Source of the DNA: Anarhynchus alexandrinus
Lineage: Eukaryota; Chordata; Aves; Charadriiformes; Charadriidae
NCBI GenBank assembly: GCA_008711295.1
Contig: VUYV01000294.1
Coordinates: forward strand, 511,360 to 575,359
Length of the DNA: 64,000 bases
Direction of reading: 5' to 3'
Under the pieces are notes generated by a model. It was not told where the DNA came from and ran no database searches. It saw only the letters and a program-made list of their open reading frames with translations. Of the stretch, positions 13,801 through 28,800 are shown in pieces. Every line of letters starts with the position of its first letter. Position 1 is the stretch's first letter. The translations under genes and the position numbers were made by a program.

Positions 13801-16800
13801 TTGTCATGCTGCCAGATACAATATTGGTGTCCTGCTGCCCATCAGGGAGAGAGATCCCTCAGCGTACTCAGGGTAACACTCTCACTACCATCCAGCAACC
13901 ACCTACCAGAGTTGGCTAAGCAGCATAAACCAGAACATGGCCTAGGATGGCCAACAAGTTCATCCTGCTGCCAAGCAGAGCTGCCAGGATTTATTTCATA
14001 TTGCATTTATGACCCATTTATAAAATGCCCAGACATGATTAGCAGGGGTACCGCAGCTCACCCTGTCACATGAAATAGAAGAGGACACCCTCAAAAGGCT
14101 ACAAAGGAGCAACTCCCTCACTCACCTGACCTTTCACCAACAAATTAATCACTTATTCATCTCTTATAAAGGGCATATAATGGATTTGTGTGACTGAGTC
14201 AAGTATGCTGAAATAGCCAGATAACACCTCCGTTCACGTCATTCAGGACAACTGGCGTCAGGCCACCACAGAAGTCATGGCTGAGGACATCTGCATGCAA
14301 TGCATGGTCACGGTGCCATGGCTCAGTTTCTCTCCATCCCTGCAAACCACATATGCCCCGACTCAAAGCAGTGTCCCAGGGGATGCCTCACACCGCAGGC
14401 ACCGGTGTTAAGCATCAGAGAGTTTAGCATCTCAGGCCTTTCCAAAGATGCCTCTAAGACCCAGGTTTACCTCCATATATCAAGACACCTCCAGAAACCT
14501 ACCCCTAAGCCCAAGGGCTTGTCAAAGGTCACCATGAAGCCAGTAAGATGTAGGGAACAGAGTGGAAGTCCAGCTGGCATCCCAACCCCCTGATTGCCAC
14601 TGTGCCAAGAGGCTGCTGCTAAATGCCAGCAACCATGGCTGTTGACACCAGTGACACGGGCTGGCAAAGTGTTTACAGTATGGCCATCACCAAGTCAGAT
14701 GGCAGGCAAGAGTTATGCTTCTTGATGGACGGGTTTCTGTGACTTAGGAGTAACGTGGCTTGACAGCAAAGACTACAGCCGGGCAATCATCCCACTGGAT
14801 AAGGAAGGGGGTGTGGATAGTGGCGCGATACAGGGAGACTGGGAAAAGAAATAAAATTAAAAATTATTATGTCACAGCCCAGAGTTTATTGCAGCCTAGT
14901 CTCGGGGGAGATAGTTATCCTAGCTCTGAAAGATCGCCTTGTCAGTCAAAGGCAACCAGAGATGCTGCACAAGCCTCTCCCTCCCTTACATTCATGTAAT
15001 TCCTCAGCTGCGTTGCTCCGTTCAGAGTCCAGGCTACAGAGTTTGAACAGGAAGGGGGGCAGGGGGGAGAGGAAAAAAAGTGTGTATATATGCTTCACCC
15101 TCAGCCTTTTTCTCATACCAAGTTTCCCCACCCCACCCGTAGCTGCACCGTCTCAGCCCCATCTCCCTGTTCCTCTTATAAATCACAGCTCGCCTTCAAG
15201 ATGCAAACAGCAGCGCAGAGCTGCTTCACACCCAGGGGCAGCCGTGGAGCCTGTCCCCACCAACCCGCTGGAGCTGAGGGGGCTGCGGAAAGGCGTCACG
15301 CACAGGGTGATAAGGACATGCCAAGGCATCTGAACAGAATATGATACGGCCCAAACTTTCATCGAGCAGAAACGGAAGAAAAACCACATGCAGCACGGCG
15401 GAGACCTAGCTACCCCTTAAAAATAAAAGCAACTCTTCTTTTTTAAATACATCTTGGTTTTTCTCCACAAAAGCACATCCCATTTCTGCCCAAAGAAGGA
15501 TGTGCAGGTGTGCAGCCACGCATCCACATGTGCCAGGTGTAAAACTCTGCCTGGTTTAGTCTTCATTAAATTTCCTGCAAAAATTGACCTGTCACTGTGG
15601 TGTGACAGGCAGGGAAAGCCCTGAGCTGGTAATTCACAGTTTCCACAAGTAAAACAAGAGAGATTTGAGAAAGCTGGTGGCAAATGGCAGGAGCAGACCT
15701 TGGAGGAGGGATGCAGGCAGGGCTGGTCTTTCAGCATGAGCCTCATCTGTCCCCTCCTGCCTCTCACAGCTCCAGAAAGGCACATGGGATGCTTTGTGCT
15801 TCCAGATGCCATGGGTGGTGCACAAGCCACTCATAGAGGCATGAGGCAGCTGATGGGAATGACTGCTTCTTTTTATTATTATTGGTTTTAATCATGGCAG
15901 ACAGAATCTCAACGAATCCCTTATAAGATGATGGATTGCACCCCCAGGACCGCGGGTCCTTCGCACACAGATAGGCTGGTGCGGTAATGCATTAACATCA
16001 CCGGTCAGGAATTTGGCAGGCAGGAGGAAAGGGTTGGAGTTCGAGCCCTCCCAGCACTCCATGGTATTCAGTAGGTGTGAGAAATCGGTGCCACATACAA
16101 CCTCGAACCATGGACCTTTCTCACGGTCTCTCCATCTCAGCCCTAAGGTTCAAGAAATTGGAAGGTTTTTTTTCTAAAGAGCAGGAAGTCTGGTCTCTGT
16201 TTTTGCAAGGGAGAAGCACGCCAGAGGAGGAAAGACTTGTCAGAGAGGTTCGGACTGGCTTACCCAACTTTTGTATTTTATTTTTCCCCTCTTTCAGAGA
16301 AAAACAAGCCTCCATAGCCTGCCTACCTTGGCTACAGTCAGCCAGCATCCTCCTCAATACATGCAGGTTGGAAAACAAGTCTGAGCCTAGGGAGGCAAGC
16401 AATAGCCTTACCCTTGCTTCAAGCCTGGGATTTAGAGTGAGATTCGTACCAGGCATGCTGCTTTTTATAGCTCCACTGGGTTGGCCACGAGTCCTTCTTT
16501 ATGCAGGCTTTGGGGCGACACGGTCCCCCCAACCCCTGCAGCTGCAGAGACGGAGTTTGCTACCCGAGCACTGGCAGGAGGCAGCAGGGAGGCCGTGGGA
16601 ACGCGCTGCTGCACTCCCTGGGAGAGTTGAGGCTCTCTTCGTTTATGGCCATCGCCGGTGAGTTGTGCTGCAGCAGGAACCAGAGTCAGCAGCAAGCCCT
16701 CGGTCCCTGCTGTGCTAAGGCAGCATGTCTTCATGAGAAAAAAAACAAACAAACAAACAAACAAAAAAAAAACAAAAAACCCACAAACAAAAAAAAAAAC

Positions 16801-19800
16801 CAGTCTTTGCCCCAAAATACTGATTGCAACTCCCATGCAATCGTACAAGTGAAGTCATACCAATGGTGGGAGAAGGGAAAAAAAAAAGTTTGGAAGCTGA
16901 AAATTTGTTCTCACACACCATCCCAGCTGCAAAGCCTCAGACCCCAGTGTCCCCATCCAGTGTCCTTTCCAGCTGAACCATACTCAGACACGTGCGGTGG
17001 TCCTTCTCCACCTCGCCAGAGGATGCGGATAAGTTGCAGCTGCAGCCCTGAGGGGCTCAGAGGCTCACTACAGCTCCCCAAAATTGCTGTGGGGTCAAGT
17101 TCAGGCCCTAAATATCCAATTCCTTGAGAGCAGGTAGAAGTCTGAGACAAGCAAGGCTACAAGCAAACAAAAACCATCAGCTGGCTTCTGGGAAAAGCCA
17201 ATGGTAGGTGGAGTACTCCTGATGAAACAAGCCCCATGGCTGGGAAAATCTGGGAATGGATCCACAGGGTATCAGAAGGGATGGATGAGCTGCCCTCCTC
17301 GGAGTGAAAGCAGAGGGCAGGCATCCCATAAGGTACCCATGGATGGGGTGCCCACCACACACCAGCTTGGCCCCTTACCCCAACCCTGCCCCCCGGCTCA
17401 GCTGCACCACAAAGCCCTGGGTCCCTCCTGGCTTGCAAAATGTGATGACATCGCTCTGCAAGCAGCTGGCATCACCGAGCCGCTCTGGGATGTGGAAAGC
17501 CCCCTGGCATGCCCCACCGGCACCAGGCAATCAGTTTGGCCCAAAGGGCTCTCCTGGCTGCTTTTCCCCACCAGCAGTGTCTGGTCACCTCTCCCTTCCC
17601 ATCTGCCTTCCACTTGTGGTGCTTGCAAAGTTGCCCATCAGCTCTGCCCTGGCCCCAGCAATGGGATGCAGAGGGATTAAAAAACAAAACAAAACAAAAA
17701 AGACCACTAATAAAAACATCAAAATAGGGAGGATTCAGGAAGTGGAGCACCACGGTGGGTAGGTCCTGCAGGGTCCACAGGGTCCTCATGAAAGGTTGAG
17801 GCAGCATTGCAAAGTATGAATTGCATCGATGAAGGCCCTGTGTCCCTTGCTGCCCCCGTGCCAGCATCTCTCCCTCCTCTCTCTGCACAGCAGCACTGCT
17901 ACTGGCTCGTTCCTGCACATTCACTTTCCCCATCTCCCCCTAAAGAGCTGCCCCACTTCACAGCAAGCCCACTCCCCATACCTATCCACAACCCAGGAAG
18001 GTGGAGTACAGAGATGCTGCAATAGCCCTAAGAGGCAGTAACTGCTACCTCCCAGGCAACAAACTGTGCCCAGATCACGTCCTGGCATCAACCACCCCCC
18101 AGAAAACCGTCCTGCTCCTTCAAAGAGCCATCCAGCCCTCCCCAGGCGCTTCAAGCTTCTTGTTCCCAGCTCAGCACTTGGGAGGTCAAGACAGAAATAT
18201 TGGAGTAGCATCTTCCCTGCTGAGACACATCCTGGCAAGCTCCAGGAAACATCGCACGCAGGCGGAAAGGAAGGCATCCCACAGAGGTGGGCAAAGCCCC
18301 CAGATCCCCATCAAACTAAATATCATACTCATGACATACACCAAAATTCAAGGAGTTCAGAGAATTTTAAAGCTACCCCTAATGCCGGGGGACTCTAAGC
18401 ATTGCCAGGGCGTTGCTCAACGATGCGGCAGCACGTTGCAGGGAGAAAGAAGGGGCTGTGCAGCCGCCTCGCGGGCACCGGGACCATGAGTGCTGGCATC
18501 GGCTGGAGGCGGAAAGCATCTCATCATGTATGGTGGGCCAAAACACAGGGGCGTGCAAAGCATGATTTCAGATCTCACGGTTTGGCTTCCCATGTTAATG
18601 ACTCTGCAGAAGATAAAGAAGCAAAAGTCCCATCCTACAGAAGAAATAATTAGGTTTATCACCCAATCTAAATTTCTGATTCATTTTCTTCCCCTGAGCT
18701 TTTCCATCCTCAAGATTCAGTCCCCTTTCCCCACAGCATTATTTGCACTTCAGACTCAATGGCATTGCAAAGACATGTAATTATAGACACTCGTTTATTT
18801 GTTGCCTGGGCAGCAGCCATGCTTTGGAGCCCCTGTTCTGGGCCAGGTCCCCCGTCGTGCTAGGAAGCGTGCAATCAGCGTGCAAGAAAACTGCCCTCTC
18901 TCCCCAAGAACAGATCACAGCTCACTTCCTAATGACACCTGGGATTCACCCACATGCTGGAAAAAAAACCGAAACAAGCTGAGATGAGAGTGGCAGGTCT
19001 TCTAACACACATCCATCCATACTCACACTTCACCCCACAGCTGCGCACCCCAGGTGGGCACCAACAGCCCCACTATGGAGAGGTGACCACAGCAAGCCAC
19101 CATGGCACTTAGTGGGAGCGGTGTCAACCGAGAGGCCCAGTAATCCAGTTTCGAGGCGCGGCACGGCTGATTTAGAGAGAGGCTGATTTGTAGGTTAATT
19201 AAACAGCCATATTCTTTTGTGAAACACTCGAGGCTCAATAAATAGAGGGAGAGTAAAATTCCAGCAGGAGCAGATAACGAACTGAATGAACCAACATGAC
19301 AGGCGCTGGATCCCTATCTTATTTATAGGAATTCATTAGAAGGATAAGAAAAAATAGACCCCGATAACAAGATAAAGTGGCTCTTGTGTGGAGAGGACTT
19401 TAAAAAATACAAAGTCTTGTGGGCGTGTGAGGGATCACCGCTGTTAACGTGCTACAAAGGGAGAAATCTTTCCCCAGGGATATCCCGATAGAGAGACTAT
19501 GTGGGATGAGCGGAGTGCCCTGGCAGCAGAGCAAAGGAGGGGAGGCAGATAACCCTCCAATTGCTCATTCTTCCCTGTGCCATTCCCAGGTAACTACTCA
19601 GCCACTTGTGCTCTTCTGTCCAAGTCATAATCCTGGGCTCTCTTCAGCCTCCAACCTTTCAGATGTAAATGGCACACTCCTGCAAAGCCACCAGTGTCCT
19701 ACTGCTGGCAGCCAGTGAGGAACAAGGAGGGCTAATCTTTCTAGCCCACCTCCAGGCTGGGAAAAGGTGAAGCATGTTTCCCAGAGTGCTGACTCAGCGC

Positions 19801-22800
19801 TTCAGCCTGTGGTGGCTCTGACATGGCCCACTGCTCTTGAGCACGCCAACCCACCCCGAAACCCAGCGTGTGCTAAACCTGTCAGCACGGTCTATGGAAA
19901 AGCCATTTCACATGAATTTGGCTCCTGGGACTGATGTTCGGGTGACGGCAGTCAGGCACTCCTCCACACACAGGCATGGGCCACTTCGTCTGAAATGCTG
20001 GGGTTTTGTCTCAAGCACAAGGCCAGATGCTTAAGCATTGGGACTGAGCTCTTCAACCCAAAATCCATAAGAATTTTACACTGGTTTCAGCTCAGGATCC
20101 CTTAATCCAGCTGGAGGACAGCCTGGCAGGTGGCTCCCTTGGCTGAGCCATGCTCAGAGAAGGTAATTCCCTGGTTATCCCTGCTGATGCTCTGCAGCAG
20201 AAGCGGCCAGGTAAATCTTGGCATCACACCGAAATCCCTGGTGCTCGTGAATATGGCTCTGAGCAGCCGTTTTCACTCTTGTGCTCCAGGTCACTGATGC
20301 ACTTGGGCACATCAGAAAAGCCTAGGACCTACACAGTGTAACCGCTCTGCCTGCGGTCACCTTGGGACAGATAAAAGCAGAGCATGGCAATCTTGACGGC
20401 AATATATCTTCAAGTCAGAAGCCTCAAGCCATTCACCGGCTGAAGGAGCTTGTGCCTGCACCCAGGCTGGCAGGGCTTGCAGAGCCAGTCCCGTGGTCCG
20501 GCATAGGAGGGAAACTGCTCTGGGAGAAAATACAACCGCAAAACAGGCTGTGCTGAGCACGGAGCAGATCCTGCCTATTCTCCTGTTGACTCTTGTGAGC
20601 ATTAGTGAGGTTATTTGGGTGTAAACCATGGATGAAATCCCTTAAGCATCTTCACACCCCACCTCCCTCCTCATCTGTAAGCAGGACTGGAAAAACACAG
20701 CCACAAAACCAAACCTCAGCCAGATTAAGCGTAATAACCCTGCGCAGGCCAAATGTCATCCCAGAGTTCCTCTGACAAAAGCCCCTGTGAGTCTCTAGGG
20801 CACCAAAAGTCCCTTATCCACAGCAGGAGGAACTTGGAGACACCATTAAGGACAGGAAAACACCTCTGGCTTGGGCTGTGCCATGGACAGCTCTTTGGAC
20901 ACCCCTTTTCTGTGTATGAGGCACATGTGCCTTCCCCTCCAACGCAATGGGCCAAACAGGAGATGAACAGAGAGGAGTCAGCTTCTCCTGCCCACTTGCC
21001 ATCCCAGGGGTCCATACAACCAGTGGGAGCTTTCCTGCCAGCTCCTCTGGGTCCAGAACAGGCCCCAGGAGAAGGTGGGAGGGACTGGATGGCTGTAGGA
21101 GCCAGTTTCCCTTCCAAGGCAAGAAACTTATTCAAGGGGTGAGGTTTAGAGGCTGCATTACCAGCCAGGGAAACCCCAAGCTGACTGGAAAGCGCCTGTC
21201 CAAATAAACCCCATGGCCCCACCTTGACATCTTCTACATCCCAGCTGGAGACCAGCAGGCACCAGCAAGCACAAGGGAGCCAAGAGGTACCCAAGACACA
21301 ACATGCGAGTCCAGCACTCCCTAATTCCATCTCTCACGCATCCAGCTGCTCAATTAAATATAAAGAGATGAGGAGCGTGTCTCTTCTGCCCGGTCAGAGC
21401 CATCAGCATGGCACAGAATAAGCTCCCCCAGCATCAGCAGCCAGAGGAGGGTCCCGGAGGCTCATAGAGGAAAGTGGCATTTCCAGCCCCCACTGAAAAG
21501 CAGTATTTCCATCCCCCAGGGAAAAGCAGAGTGACCGCATGGAAGGGAATCCCAGCGCCAGCAGACAATGTAGCCGTCCTCCCTGGCTCAGCCCCGGCTG
21601 ACAAACGGGAATAAACCCAACTGAACCATCCACCTCCCTGCCCTGGCAATTATACTGCGAGAGAAAGGTTCAAAGCACTATTGCAATTAATTAAATCAAA
21701 AGACCAATGTCAGCTCGCAGCCCTGGGAGGATCTGGTCCTTTACAAATCTCTGAATTGAAAAATGCACATCACAGCATGCCCACAGTACGTTTCTAACAA
21801 AAAAAAAAAAAAAAATCATTTTTCTAGGCAGAAGCCTTCAGCGCTCAGGGGACACAAAAAGACACATACTGAGACATCCCTTGCACGGGGGGGGGGGAAT
21901 CAGCCGGCTCAGGTGAGTGTTACAGTACAGTTGTGCTCAGTTATTTCAGTTGTGTGCTCCTGGAAAAGCCATCAGTAAGTTCAGATCTGCTTTTTTCATA
22001 TTGCTTTTGAGGGGAGGGGTATCTATTTTCCTTCGTTCCAGCGCATCGCGTCTGCTGGAGAATAGGGGTGAGGAAGAAATCCAGCCGATTTAAAGGGACA
22101 CAAAGANCCAGCCGGAGCCCGGCTCCCCCCGCGGGCAGGTGGGCTCTCACCTGATGAGGTTCTGCAGGCCCTGCTTGCTGGAGTTCCTCCTCAGGATCGC
22201 GCTGGTCATGGTGGCCACTGCTGAGTGGCGGGCAGGGTCCCGGCTGCCGCCCCCTTCCCCAGCGCCGCAGGCAGCTGCCCGCCCGCCCGGCGCTGCGCGC
22301 TCCCGCGTCCCCCCCTTCTCCGCCTTCAGGAAGTTCTGCAGCTGGTTTCCTTTTGTTTCTGCTAGCCCCCCCCCTGCTCCACACCCCCGGCTTGTCTCCT
22401 CCACCTCTACCTCCTCCTCCTCCTCCGCCTCGTGGAAGTGTCACGGGAGAATCTCTCGGGGCGCAGCCGGCGCTGGGTCCCGCAGCACAAAGCCCGGCGC
22501 TCCCCACTCCCCAGCGAGGGGGGCTTCTCCCTCGCCCTCCTCTGCTTTAACCCCCTTCTCTCCCTCCTTCATCTTCTCCAGCCCCCTCCTCCTTCCCTTA
22601 TTCAATCCCTTCCCCATATATTTCCCCCCCCCTTCTTTTTTTTCCTCTACCTTTACCACTGCTTTTCTGATTACACAAAGCAACTTGGGAGCAGAAACCC
22701 AGGCTGGCGACCGTGCGCTCAGCGGGCTGTAAATCACTCCTGGTCCATTCACAGCAGAAGTCTTCCTCGAAAGGCTCACCTCCAAACGACACCCGAACGC

Positions 22801-25800
22801 CCAGAGGTGAACCAAGAGCCAGCTTAACGCGAGAGGGGCTTTGTGCTGGGAAGCAGCGCACCGGAGAAAAATGTTCTCCTAGGATGGGGATAGTAGCTGG
22901 ATTCTAGGGGAAGCTGCTGGGCTGCAGCCCCGGGCAGGCAAGCAGCACTGCAGACTGCTTCTGCTCTCAAACCTCCCCCTCACCTGCTCAAGTGACCCAA
23001 CTCTCCCATGCCTCAGTTTCCCCAGCCATCAAATTGGGCAAGAGCAAAAAAAAAAACTGGTTTGCCTCCACGAAACACTGATATTTCAGGAGATTAAAGA
23101 AGTGCATGAGTGTTTGATGAAGGAGTAACAACATTGCCACCTGCTAAAACAAAATGCCCGTCTGCCATGCATTCAGATAAGCGCTCTTCACACTACCATG
23201 GGAGCAGTCTTGGGAAAAAAAAAAAAAAAAAAAACCCACCACTGTCTTTTTTCCCTAACCCCCTCACCTGCATCTTCTGGTCCATGTGTGCCTTTTTTGG
23301 GGATGAGATCTTCTGCTATACTTGAGGAGTTATGACGGGACCACCCTGCTTAGACCCTCACCATCCTTCTGCTTTCGGCCCCTCTCATCTCATTTACAGG
23401 TTTCCTTTCAATCACTTCTGCAGAAGTGTTTCTTGCCCCCTGGTTAGCTGAAATGGGGAAGTTGCCCATGAAATACACCCAGAAATCTCAATAAAAAGGA
23501 AGTGCATTAAAGCCAGATCAAAAGGAAGTGCCTGCCCCCCTCCCCACTGTCTCTTCATTTCAAGACATTTTTTTTTCTGCAGATATTTACTAAGTATCCC
23601 CTAGGTGATCAGGAACAACAAAAAACCACTAAACACGGACACTGATGCTGGCCTCACTCTGTGGGCTTCTCAGATGTTGTCACACTGCATTTTTTTCTTT
23701 CTAAATTTGGTAAGAAGATGCAAGAGATCCACCACAAAAGGTCTCTGTTGCTTAAAAAGAGCCTGTCCCAGCCCTGCAAGTACTTACAGAAGTAATTAGG
23801 TTTAAGCATGTGAACACTCCTATTGACTTCACCGCAATTGCCCACAGAGTTGAAATGAAGTATGCACCTACAGGGTTTTCTTTCTGGAGAGAATTGGTCC
23901 AAATCTGCCAGTGACTCCCATGGTCCAAGCACACCAAGGATGCAAGACGGAGGAGCCCCAGCAGGCAGAGACACAGCTAGCAGCCATGGGCCAGCAACAA
24001 CTGGGGGCTTGAATGAAATCACAGTAGCACTCTTATTTCAGGCAGAGATGCCAGGCAATCCGTGGGGAGCTGAGGAGGGGCAGGGAGGAATGCAGCTGCT
24101 GTCACCAGGAGAAGGCAGGAGCTTGCTGGGTGCGGGGAAGGCAAGAGGCGATGGCACACCACTACCTACTGGAGGCGAGATGCTCTGCGTAAAGAGGCAG
24201 GGGGAGAAGCTGTTGATTCCCCCAGCAAGAGAGCCTTGCCTTGACACCAGTTTGTCTCCTGGAGGATGCCAGCGTGAGCTCCTCCTCTTGTAAGCACTTG
24301 GCTGACTTCCACCCCAAGCCCAGGACTGACTGCCTCTCAGAGATGGGGGCCTTCAATGAACAGAGTGGATAAAAGCCCTGCTGGGTGATGAAATCCAGGA
24401 CCAGAGAGAGGTCACAACATTAGCTTTAAGGTGCTAAGATTGTTTGGAAACACCAGAAGTGAAGCAGTGAGGAAAGGAGTCCCTACATTGCAACAGGCTG
24501 AGCTCTGCATTGCTTCCGGGGAGAGAAATTCCCAGTATTGAACTCCACCTGGAAAATCCTCCTGCCTTCACAAGGCGGCTGTGCTACTCAGCCTCTGGGG
24601 AAGGTTTCCTGCCCTTCTCCCTGGCTTTCGTCTCAAAGACAGAGAGCAGATACAACAAGAGAACTTATCCTTCCTCCAGCATCAGCAGGGTCCTGCAGGA
24701 CCACAGGGAGGGGAGAGCAGAGCAGGACCCTCTATCTAAACTCACAGCTTGCAAGGAGGAGGGAACCGTGCACCCTCAGTGACACACTGACAGAGTCACT
24801 ATCCCCTTCTCTGCGGGGCGGGAAGTGTTTAAACCCACTATTCAAAAGCACAACGGCTGGGCTTGAGGGACCACGGAGAAAGAGTGGTGCAGGAGAAATC
24901 CCACACCATCACTCCACCAAACAGAGGCGCCTTCTGTCCCCTCTCCTCCCTTGCTTGCTGCTGAGCCCAGGTGCATCAGTCTGACTCATACCATGTATCC
25001 AAGAGCAGTAAGGTCAGCATCAGTCCCACAGCTGCTTGTATCCTTTCACAGAAACAAATCTCCTGGTCCCACCAGGAAACGGGTAGGAGTGCAGCGGACA
25101 CAGGAAGAAAAACAAAGAATTAATTCATCTGTTATTTTTTGGCACAGTTTAAGCTAGAAGAACCACCCTAAATCCCTGCAGCAAACCCGCACCCTGCTAC
25201 AGGAGCGGGGATGCCCAGAGCACCCAGAAACATGCTGCAGGGCACCAGAGAACTTCCCAGAGCTCTTCCCAGCAGCAGGGGAAGCAGAGAAGGTGAGACG
25301 CTGGGAGGGAGTGAGCCTGGCTCCGTCGCTGCGGAAAGGAGGGCGGGAGTCCCAGAGAGATAGGGCCGCACCAGTTCCCGTTAATTACACAATCACTCTG
25401 CTATGTGGGACTAGTTGCGAAAAATCAGTTGGAGGCTAACACATGGTCTAAGAAAAAAAGAAAGAAAAAGAAAAATACTCTAGTCCTACTAGGAAAGAAA
25501 TGCAGCCCAAGCAATTTTCTCCCAATATTGCTGGGATGCAAAGCACTGTCAGCGTAAGCCCCAACATACAGTCGCTTCAAGGGCCTGTCCTTTATAGGCG
25601 CTGCCAGCATGGTTCCCAGAGGTCCATGCCTGTATGCCAGTGGTGGGATCCCACCCAGAGAAGATCTTCTTGCAGGAACAGCCTCACCTCTTCAGCAAGA
25701 ACTAAGGAGCCCTTGTCTCAGCCAGAGACCCTGTGCTTCTACCAGCAGCCCTTCTAGGATGATAGAGTAGATGGACGTCTCCCTGTTTTGCCTTTTAATG

Positions 25801-28800
25801 ATACTTCCCTCTGCTATCCCAAACCTCTCTCCCTATCCCAACACCTCCCTAACCTCTATTCACCATGCTTGTGCAATCCCCACTTTGAAACCAGCCTGCC
25901 AGACATCAGCAGTTGCCCAGCCCCATGGGAACCCCAGTTCAGTGAGAAGGGCACACCAATTTGTACATCAGCTGTGTAGATGGTGTGGTTTACACATTAG
26001 CCTGATGGATAGGGTTTGCCTATCTCACCTTCATCCCTAATTCCCAGTCAGCTCAGCCCATCTTACTCTGCCAGCACTCGCTTTTGGGCAGCCAAATACA
26101 GAGGCCGAAACAGGCAGCCAGAGATAATCCCAAGGAAACAGGGTGTCTAGCAGCCAAAAGCAGCACGTTGTCTCCTTCACACCAGAACAGCTCGTTACAA
26201 GCTCCAGAAGCACGGTGTCGGGAGGGCAGGGCATCTCATCTGTGCAATTAGCTCAGGGTGCAGGGGAAGAAGTCCAGTCCCAACGCTGCTCCCTGACAAG
26301 CCTTCCTCTGCCCTGGCCATGAGTCAGGAGAGGATGTTCCCAAGCCAATGCGTGACCCCACGGGTGTTCAGGGAGGGGGTGCTGTAGGCGGGAGCTGTCT
26401 TGGCTCAGCTTTTGCCTGGCCCACGCGCTCAGAGGAGCACCATGAAGAACATGTATAATTGTGGGCTGGGTCCAAAGAGTCAACAAACACCATGTCATAC
26501 TAAGTCTGAAGTACTTGGCTTGAGATCAATGATGACTTTCTTCCTATGACATCCAAAGAGGCAGAAATGAGAGGGAGAGGAAGCCAGGTCTAGGAGCATC
26601 CCTCTTCCTCTACCCCACTGCTACCCCTCACCCTCACGCAGAACAGAGGAGGGACCCTCCCTGTGGGACACTTAATGGGTACATCCATAAATCTAAAATC
26701 CCAGGAGTTGCTTCATCTCCCAGTGAGAGGGGAGAGGCGAGCTTACAAGCCTTGTAAGAGAAGATGCATTTGCTCCAGGGGTGACACAAATGAGGACAAA
26801 GGATGAAGGGACAGAGGGAGAAGGAACCAAAAGGAACATCTGAAAGCTGGATTTAAAAAAGGGGGAGGAGGGAAGCAGAGAGGTGGTGTAAGCGTTAACC
26901 GGGCAGCCCAGCATGGTTAAAAGAGATCAAAGCCCCTGTCACATTAGGTGCTGTGCAAACAGGGAGAGACACCCCCTGAGCCACTGCGGCGAGCTGCCAC
27001 CCGGGTTTTATAGACCAGGGCCAAAGTGACTCAGCCAAGCCCTGGAGGAGTGCAGCTGGTCCAGCACGTCTAGCCAGCGCGGTTACTGCAGCGTGCACCA
27101 TATCTATATATTAGGTTAAATCAACAAAGCCATTGGGAAAGAGACAGGAAGACAAAACAATGGCTGCAGATAAGACACTCCCAGCCCACGCAGGAGGGTC
27201 ATTACAGGACAAGAGGAGAACTATCGGCCCTGAGGAGACAGGCTCCATCTCTTTGGGATCCCTCTCCACCACAGGGCCAAGAAGCAGGACAAAGGACTCC
27301 AGCCGGGATGAATAAGCCATAGGCAACTGCTGCCAAGAGGTTGCACCCCCACCAGCAGACACTGTAGGAAATGTCTAAAAAAGGCCTTCTTACAGCATCA
27401 CATTGCCTTGTCACTAGTCTTTGCTCACTGAGGTTTGGAAAGCTGCTGAATGAATTTGAATGTTGAATTTCCACTTAAAATAAATGGAGGGGCTTTTGCT
27501 TTGGCTAGGTGGATTAGATGGACATTGGGCAGCTGAAGACACCTTCAGACGTCTCCCATGTTTAGCAACCTTTAAGAGTGGCACCACCTTCTTTCACCAA
27601 GTGGCATCTGTGTGACGTGTTTAAGCATCACTCAAAGCTGAGCAACACATTTAGTTGATAGGTTTGTAGGATGGTACTGCTGTGTGAGTACAGCCCTGTG
27701 CCCAAGCCACACTGCTCAGCTGACCAGCACAGCGCAGATTTCAAGAAGTGAAATACAGCTTCTGCCCGATATAAACTTATTACCTCAGCTGCAGCTGGCT
27801 CAAGGCTCTGATGTAGCACCGCATTGTGCAACACAAGCAGTTTTAGCAACCATTAATCCCTGCCTCACGCTACTGGGCTGATTACTCCAGCTGGGGTCAG
27901 GGTAGACTAATGGATAAGAATGAACCCGCAAGCATCATCTGACAGTTCCAGCTTCCAAGCTATACCCTCACTTCAAGCTGTACCTTGTCCTGGGGAAAGG
28001 CATCCAACCTCAGCTTGGCAATATCCACGCATTCCTCCCTCACCGAGCTGGGCAAAAGATGGGAGCTGTTATGAAAGGGCAGGCAACAGTATCATCATGT
28101 ACCCAAAAAGCCTGAAGACCAACACGTGTCGCTGTCAAAGGGGAGTACAGTCATTAATGCTCCAAAGTAAAGCCCAATGAAAAGTTAAGATGCGTCTTTC
28201 TGCACAAGGGGTGGCTAAGGCTGTATGCAGGAAGATGGCAACTGGAGTGGAGAAGCAGCAGAAGAGACAAATGCCAGCCCAAGGAAGGAGAAGCCTCACC
28301 AAAGCAGGGGTGCACAGCATGGATATCACATTAGTCTCTCCTTGAGGGCAGCTCAGCTCAGACACATTGCTGTCAGCTCCTGTTACATGACAGAGTGACA
28401 ACTGCAAGGAGGCACTTATTTGAAGAGGAAGTAATTATTGCCACCAATTTTGGGGGGGGAGAGAGCTTTGCCCATCCCAAACGGCTGGCAGTCGTGATTA
28501 TTTGGGGTCTGTCAATAGTTCAGGGTTTGCCGATGCTAATGGCTCGGGAGCAAGCTTTCACTGGAAAGGAAACTGCTTTTGCAGCAGAAAATCCCATGCA
28601 TGCACAAGCACAGAAGAGGAGATCATATTTTCCAAACTGTCTGGCAAGGGCTTGATAAAAGGCATTGCACATACTGTCTATTTAGCTGCAGCAAGCAACA
28701 GATACCTAGAGCTGGGAGAGAGGCTTCTTGGTAATGCAGAATTAATCCCTAGCAAAGGATCTATTTTCAAAACGAGCGTGTAAGCGAAAGAACCGAAGAC

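Larger units (their letters stand above)
9056..22150. other. LSP1 intron 1 (between exon 1b and exon 2)
   Basis: About 13 kb without supported coding sequence. The longest open frame (12492-13442, plus strand) has no recognisable domain. Visible items are a small tandem of GCAGATGCTGG-like units at about 9930-9970, A-rich and (CAAA)n low complexity at 16738-16800, a GATA-motif cluster at 19273-19374 and a G-run at 21889-21897. Confidence 0.65.

Noticed and set aside
22139..22732. 197-residue plus-strand open frame rich in Pro and Ser
   Set aside because: Antisense to LSP1 exon 1b and its GC-rich promoter; open only because of base composition.
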